Under the pieces are notes generated by a model. The model was not told where the DNA came from. It searched no databases and saw nothing but the letters and a program-made list of their open reading frames with translations. Shown one piece after another: positions 61,919 through 64,000 of a DNA stretch of 64,000 nucleotides. How positions within the stretch are numbered: position 1 is the first letter of the stretch; every line of letters begins with the position of its first letter. The position numbers were made by a program, and so were the translations under genes. The DNA lies in the NCBI RefSeq assembly GCF_001425605.1, contig NZ_LMRG01000012.1, positions 295,737 through 359,736 of the forward strand. Direction: 5' to 3'. This DNA comes from Rhizobium sp. Leaf453 (GTDB taxonomy: Bacteria; Pseudomonadota; Alphaproteobacteria; Rhizobiales; Rhizobiaceae).

Positions 61919-62290
61919 TCAGCCTCTGCGGGCGAGCGAGAATTGCGCTCCGGAATCCGTCGTGCAGTTGAGCTGGGCCGTCGTTACCATGGCGCAATTG
62001 ACCTTGGACTGGGTGTTGCGAACATGCGACGTCATGTTGATCTCGACCAGCTTGGGCGAGAGGTTGACGTAATTGCCGGATGCCAGAACCTGATTTGTGT
62101 CGGTGGTGCGCGTCGTGAACGTACCGGCCGTGAATGTTGAGACGATGCCGTTCGGATCGACCCAGGAACCTTCGACCCCGGCCGGCTGAACCTGTGTCGT
62201 GGGCAACTGGCGCACTTCGCGCGGCGAGGATTGGCAGGACGCCAGCGCCGCGGCGGCGGACAGGACGGTCAGGATGGCGATCGGCTTCAT
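61919..62290 (-). CDS. Outer-membrane lipoprotein Omp10-like
   Basis: A 123-residue lipoprotein. The signal peptide has a lipobox LASC, with Cys at about residue 18. The mature part has the Brucella Omp10 pattern: GVEGSWVDPNG, FTTRTTDTNQVLASGNYVNLSPKLVEINM and SKVNCAMVTTAQLNCTTDSG, the last two holding a Cys pair. Omp10 is a conserved Rhizobiales surface lipoprotein related to protease-inhibitor folds (AprI/Inh); role is unsettled. The ATG at 62290 follows GGGAGA; upstream extension to 62365 is not needed. Confidence 0.9.
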   Translation of the reverse strand: MKPIAILTVLSAAAALASCQSSPREVRQLPTTQVQPAGVEGSWVDPNGIVSTFTAGTFTTRTTDTNQVLASGNYVNLSPKLVEINMTSHVRNTQSKVNCAMVTTAQLNCTTDSGAQFSLARRG

Positions 62291-62410
62291 ATATGTCTCC
62301 CGGATGATGCGGAAAGCTGTCGTTCGATTGGAAAAAACCATGCCGTGATCAGGAGTTGAATGCAAGAGTGGGGCATGAGCGGGGCGGGTATTATTCCATC
62401 ATCAACGAAA

Positions 62411-62438
62411 AACGCCCGGGGATCGTTCCCCGGGCGTT
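62411..62438. terminator. Bidirectional intrinsic terminator after homospermidine synthase
   Basis: AACGCCCGGGGA and TCCCCGGGCGTT form a 12-bp stem with a 4-base loop, flanked by AAAA and TTAAAAA. It lies 26 bases after the hss stop at 62464. Confidence 0.88.
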
Positions 62439-62463
62439 AAAAATTCGAACCTAATCAGTCGGT

Positions 62464-63915
62464 TCAGCGAACGAGGATGTTCTTGAACTGCCAGGGATCC
62501 TTCCCGTCGAGATCTTCCGGGAACAGGCCCGGGCGACCGTCGAGCGGAGTCCAGTCGGTGTAGTGGCCTTCGACCGGGCCGAGATAGGGCGACTGCACTT
62601 CGAGGCAGCGCTTGTAGTCGATCTCGTCGGCTTCGACGATGCCGGCCTTCGGGTTTTCCAGCGCATAGACCATGCCGGCGAGAACAGCCGATGTCACCTG
62701 CATGCCGGTCGCGTTCTGGTAAGGCGCGATGCGGCGGGTTTCTTCCAGCGACAGGCGCGAACCATACCAGTAGGCATTCTTGTCATGGCCGTAGAGCAGC
62801 ACGCCGAGTTCGTCGAGGCCTTCGACCAGTTCATGCTCGTCGAGCACGTGGTGAACGGGCTGCGAGTTTCCACCGTTGCCGAACATTTCATGCAGGGACA
62901 GGACGGCATCGTTGGCCGGATGATAGGCATAATGGCAGGTCGGACGGAACGTCACTTCATCATCCTTGTCGCGAACCGTGTAGTAGTCGGCGATGGAGAT
63001 GGCTTCGTTGTGGGTGACGAGGAAGCCGTACTGCGGGCCCGGCGTCGGGCACCAGGTCCGAACGCGGGTGTTGGCGCCCGGCTGCTCGAGGTAGATGGCC
63101 GCCTTGCAGCCCTTCTTGTGCTTCTTGGCGTTCTTCGGCATCCAGTTTTCATGGGTGCCCCAGCCGAGTTCGGCCGGCTGCAGACCTTCCGAGATGAAGC
63201 CTTCGACCGACCAGGTGTTCCAGAAGACGTTGAGCGGCTTCGGATTCTTGGTCAGCTGTGTGTCGCGCTCGGCGATGTGAATACCCTTGACGCCGACCTT
63301 TTTCATCAGCTTGGCCCAGCCTTCGCGGTCATGCTGGTCCGGCTCGTCGAACTTCAGGTCGAGATCGTTGGCGAGATTGACCAGCGCCTGCTTGACGAAC
63401 CAGGAAACCATGCCCGGGTTTGCGCCGCAGGTCGAAACGGCGGTCGCGCCACCCGGGTTCTTCGCCTTTTCCTTGCGCAGCGTTTCGCGCAGCGCGTAGT
63501 TGGTCCGGTCGGAATTCTTCAGGCTCTTGTCGAAGTAGAAACCGAGCCAGGGCTCGATGACGGTGTCGATATAGAGCACGTCGAGCTTGCGGCAGAGCTT
63601 CATGAGATCGACCGAGCCGGTATCGACCGAGAGGTTGACGCAGAAGCCCTGGCCTTCACCTTCGGTCAGAAGCGGCTTCAGCAGGTCCTTGTAGTTGTCC
63701 TTGGTGACATATTCCTTGATATGCCGGACGCCGTGCTTGGCGAGGATTTCCATATCGCTGGCATTTTCGCGCGGGTCGATGACAACCAGTCGGCTCTTGT
63801 CGAACTTGAAGTGGCGCTCGATCAGCGGCAGCGTGCCGCGGCCGATGGAGCCAAAGCCGATCATCACGATCGGGCCGGTGATTTCGCCGTAAACCGGGTA
63901 GGTTGTTTCTGCCAT
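62464..63915 (-). CDS. hss: Homospermidine synthase
   Basis: A 483-residue NAD-dependent enzyme that joins two putrescines, or putrescine and spermidine, into sym-homospermidine, the main polyamine of many rhizobia. The Rossmann motif MIGFGSIGRG lies at about residues 18-27. Conserved STCGANPGMVSWFVKQAL, LNVFWNTWSVEGF, CPTPGPQYGFLVTHNEA and CHYAYHPANDA follow. Length fits the bacterial enzyme. Its promoter lies partly in the last 85 bases of the window. Confidence 0.95.
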   Translation of the reverse strand: MAETTYPVYGEITGPIVMIGFGSIGRGTLPLIERHFKFDKSRLVVIDPRENASDMEILAKHGVRHIKEYVTKDNYKDLLKPLLTEGEGQGFCVNLSVDTGSVDLMKLCRKLDVLYIDTVIEPWLGFYFDKSLKNSDRTNYALRETLRKEKAKNPGGATAVSTCGANPGMVSWFVKQALVNLANDLDLKFDEPDQHDREGWAKLMKKVGVKGIHIAERDTQLTKNPKPLNVFWNTWSVEGFISEGLQPAELGWGTHENWMPKNAKKHKKGCKAAIYLEQPGANTRVRTWCPTPGPQYGFLVTHNEAISIADYYTVRDKDDEVTFRPTCHYAYHPANDAVLSLHEMFGNGGNSQPVHHVLDEHELVEGLDELGVLLYGHDKNAYWYGSRLSLEETRRIAPYQNATGMQVTSAVLAGMVYALENPKAGIVEADEIDYKRCLEVQSPYLGPVEGHYTDWTPLDGRPGLFPEDLDGKDPWQFKNILVR

Positions 63916-64000
63916 TTTGCTTTCTCTCCTGCGGACGGGTTTTTTTGGCTTGTTCAGCCATAGCCTGCCAATTTTTGGCTTGGAAGGCCCTAGATCACAG

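Overview
The window looks like a chromosomal segment of a member of the Rhizobiaceae (Rhizobium/Agrobacterium/Neorhizobium group). The evidence is a GC-rich sequence, the glgP-glgB-glgC-glgA-pgm gene order typical of Agrobacterium and Rhizobium, a CpdR response regulator, a Brucella-type Omp10 lipoprotein, homospermidine synthase, RIME-like palindromic intergenic repeats and a ROSE-type heat-shock leader. I see no phage, insertion sequence, CRISPR array or rRNA. Most of it is core or near-core metabolism, with regulatory RNAs and a few poorly characterised genes between.

Layout: 1-420 is a mosaic of palindromic repeats. 0.4-2.9 kb holds two short-chain dehydrogenases opposite a TetR regulator, with three operator-like palindromes between them. 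2.9-3.3 kb is an orphan Imm35/YrhB-like protein. 3.5-12.7 kb is the glycogen operon on the minus strand (phosphorylase, branching enzyme, ADP-glucose pyrophosphorylase, synthase, phosphoglucomutase). 13-14 kb is a lone TadG-like protein. 14.4-21 kb is a three-gene operon of a large transglutaminase/DUF2126 protein, a circularly permuted ATP-grasp/Alpha-E fusion and a small transglutaminase, a predicted but largely uncharacterised peptide-forming system. 21-24 kb is a VOC protein with an HWE-type histidine kinase and response regulator. 24-28 kb is a set of VOC, DUF1579, DUF899 and GFA proteins controlled by two MarR regulators with clear palindromic operators. 28-30 kb is a methyltransferase overlapping a di-iron-like protein, followed by ilvD. 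32-34 kb has small unknown genes, an RTX-type calcium-binding protein and tRNA-Val(GAC).

From 34 kb: cpdR, an N-formylglutamate amidohydrolase, a probable small RNA with anti-Shine-Dalgarno loops, hisN, a lysophospholipase-like hydrolase, an Hsp20 gene with a ROSE-like thermosensor, and an alpha/beta-hydrolase fused to a metacaspase (38.9-40.7 kb). Then come an SBF-like transporter, threonine aldolase, and glutamate synthase gltB-gltD preceded by a strikingly structured 440-bp leader region. The right end holds a TetR/RidA pair with three operator repeats, a DUF459 SGNH hydrolase, a lytic transglycosylase, galU, an outer-membrane barrel protein, an NfeD/SPFH pair, a small membrane protein, hemH, a 5'-nucleotidase with a LysM tail, Omp10 and homospermidine synthase.

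The most interesting items are the ATP-grasp/transglutaminase operon, the hydrolase-metacaspase fusion, the anti-SD small RNA near 35.7 kb and the alternative-pairing RNA structures upstream of gltB. Family names were recognised from the translated sequence by eye; no database search was run.
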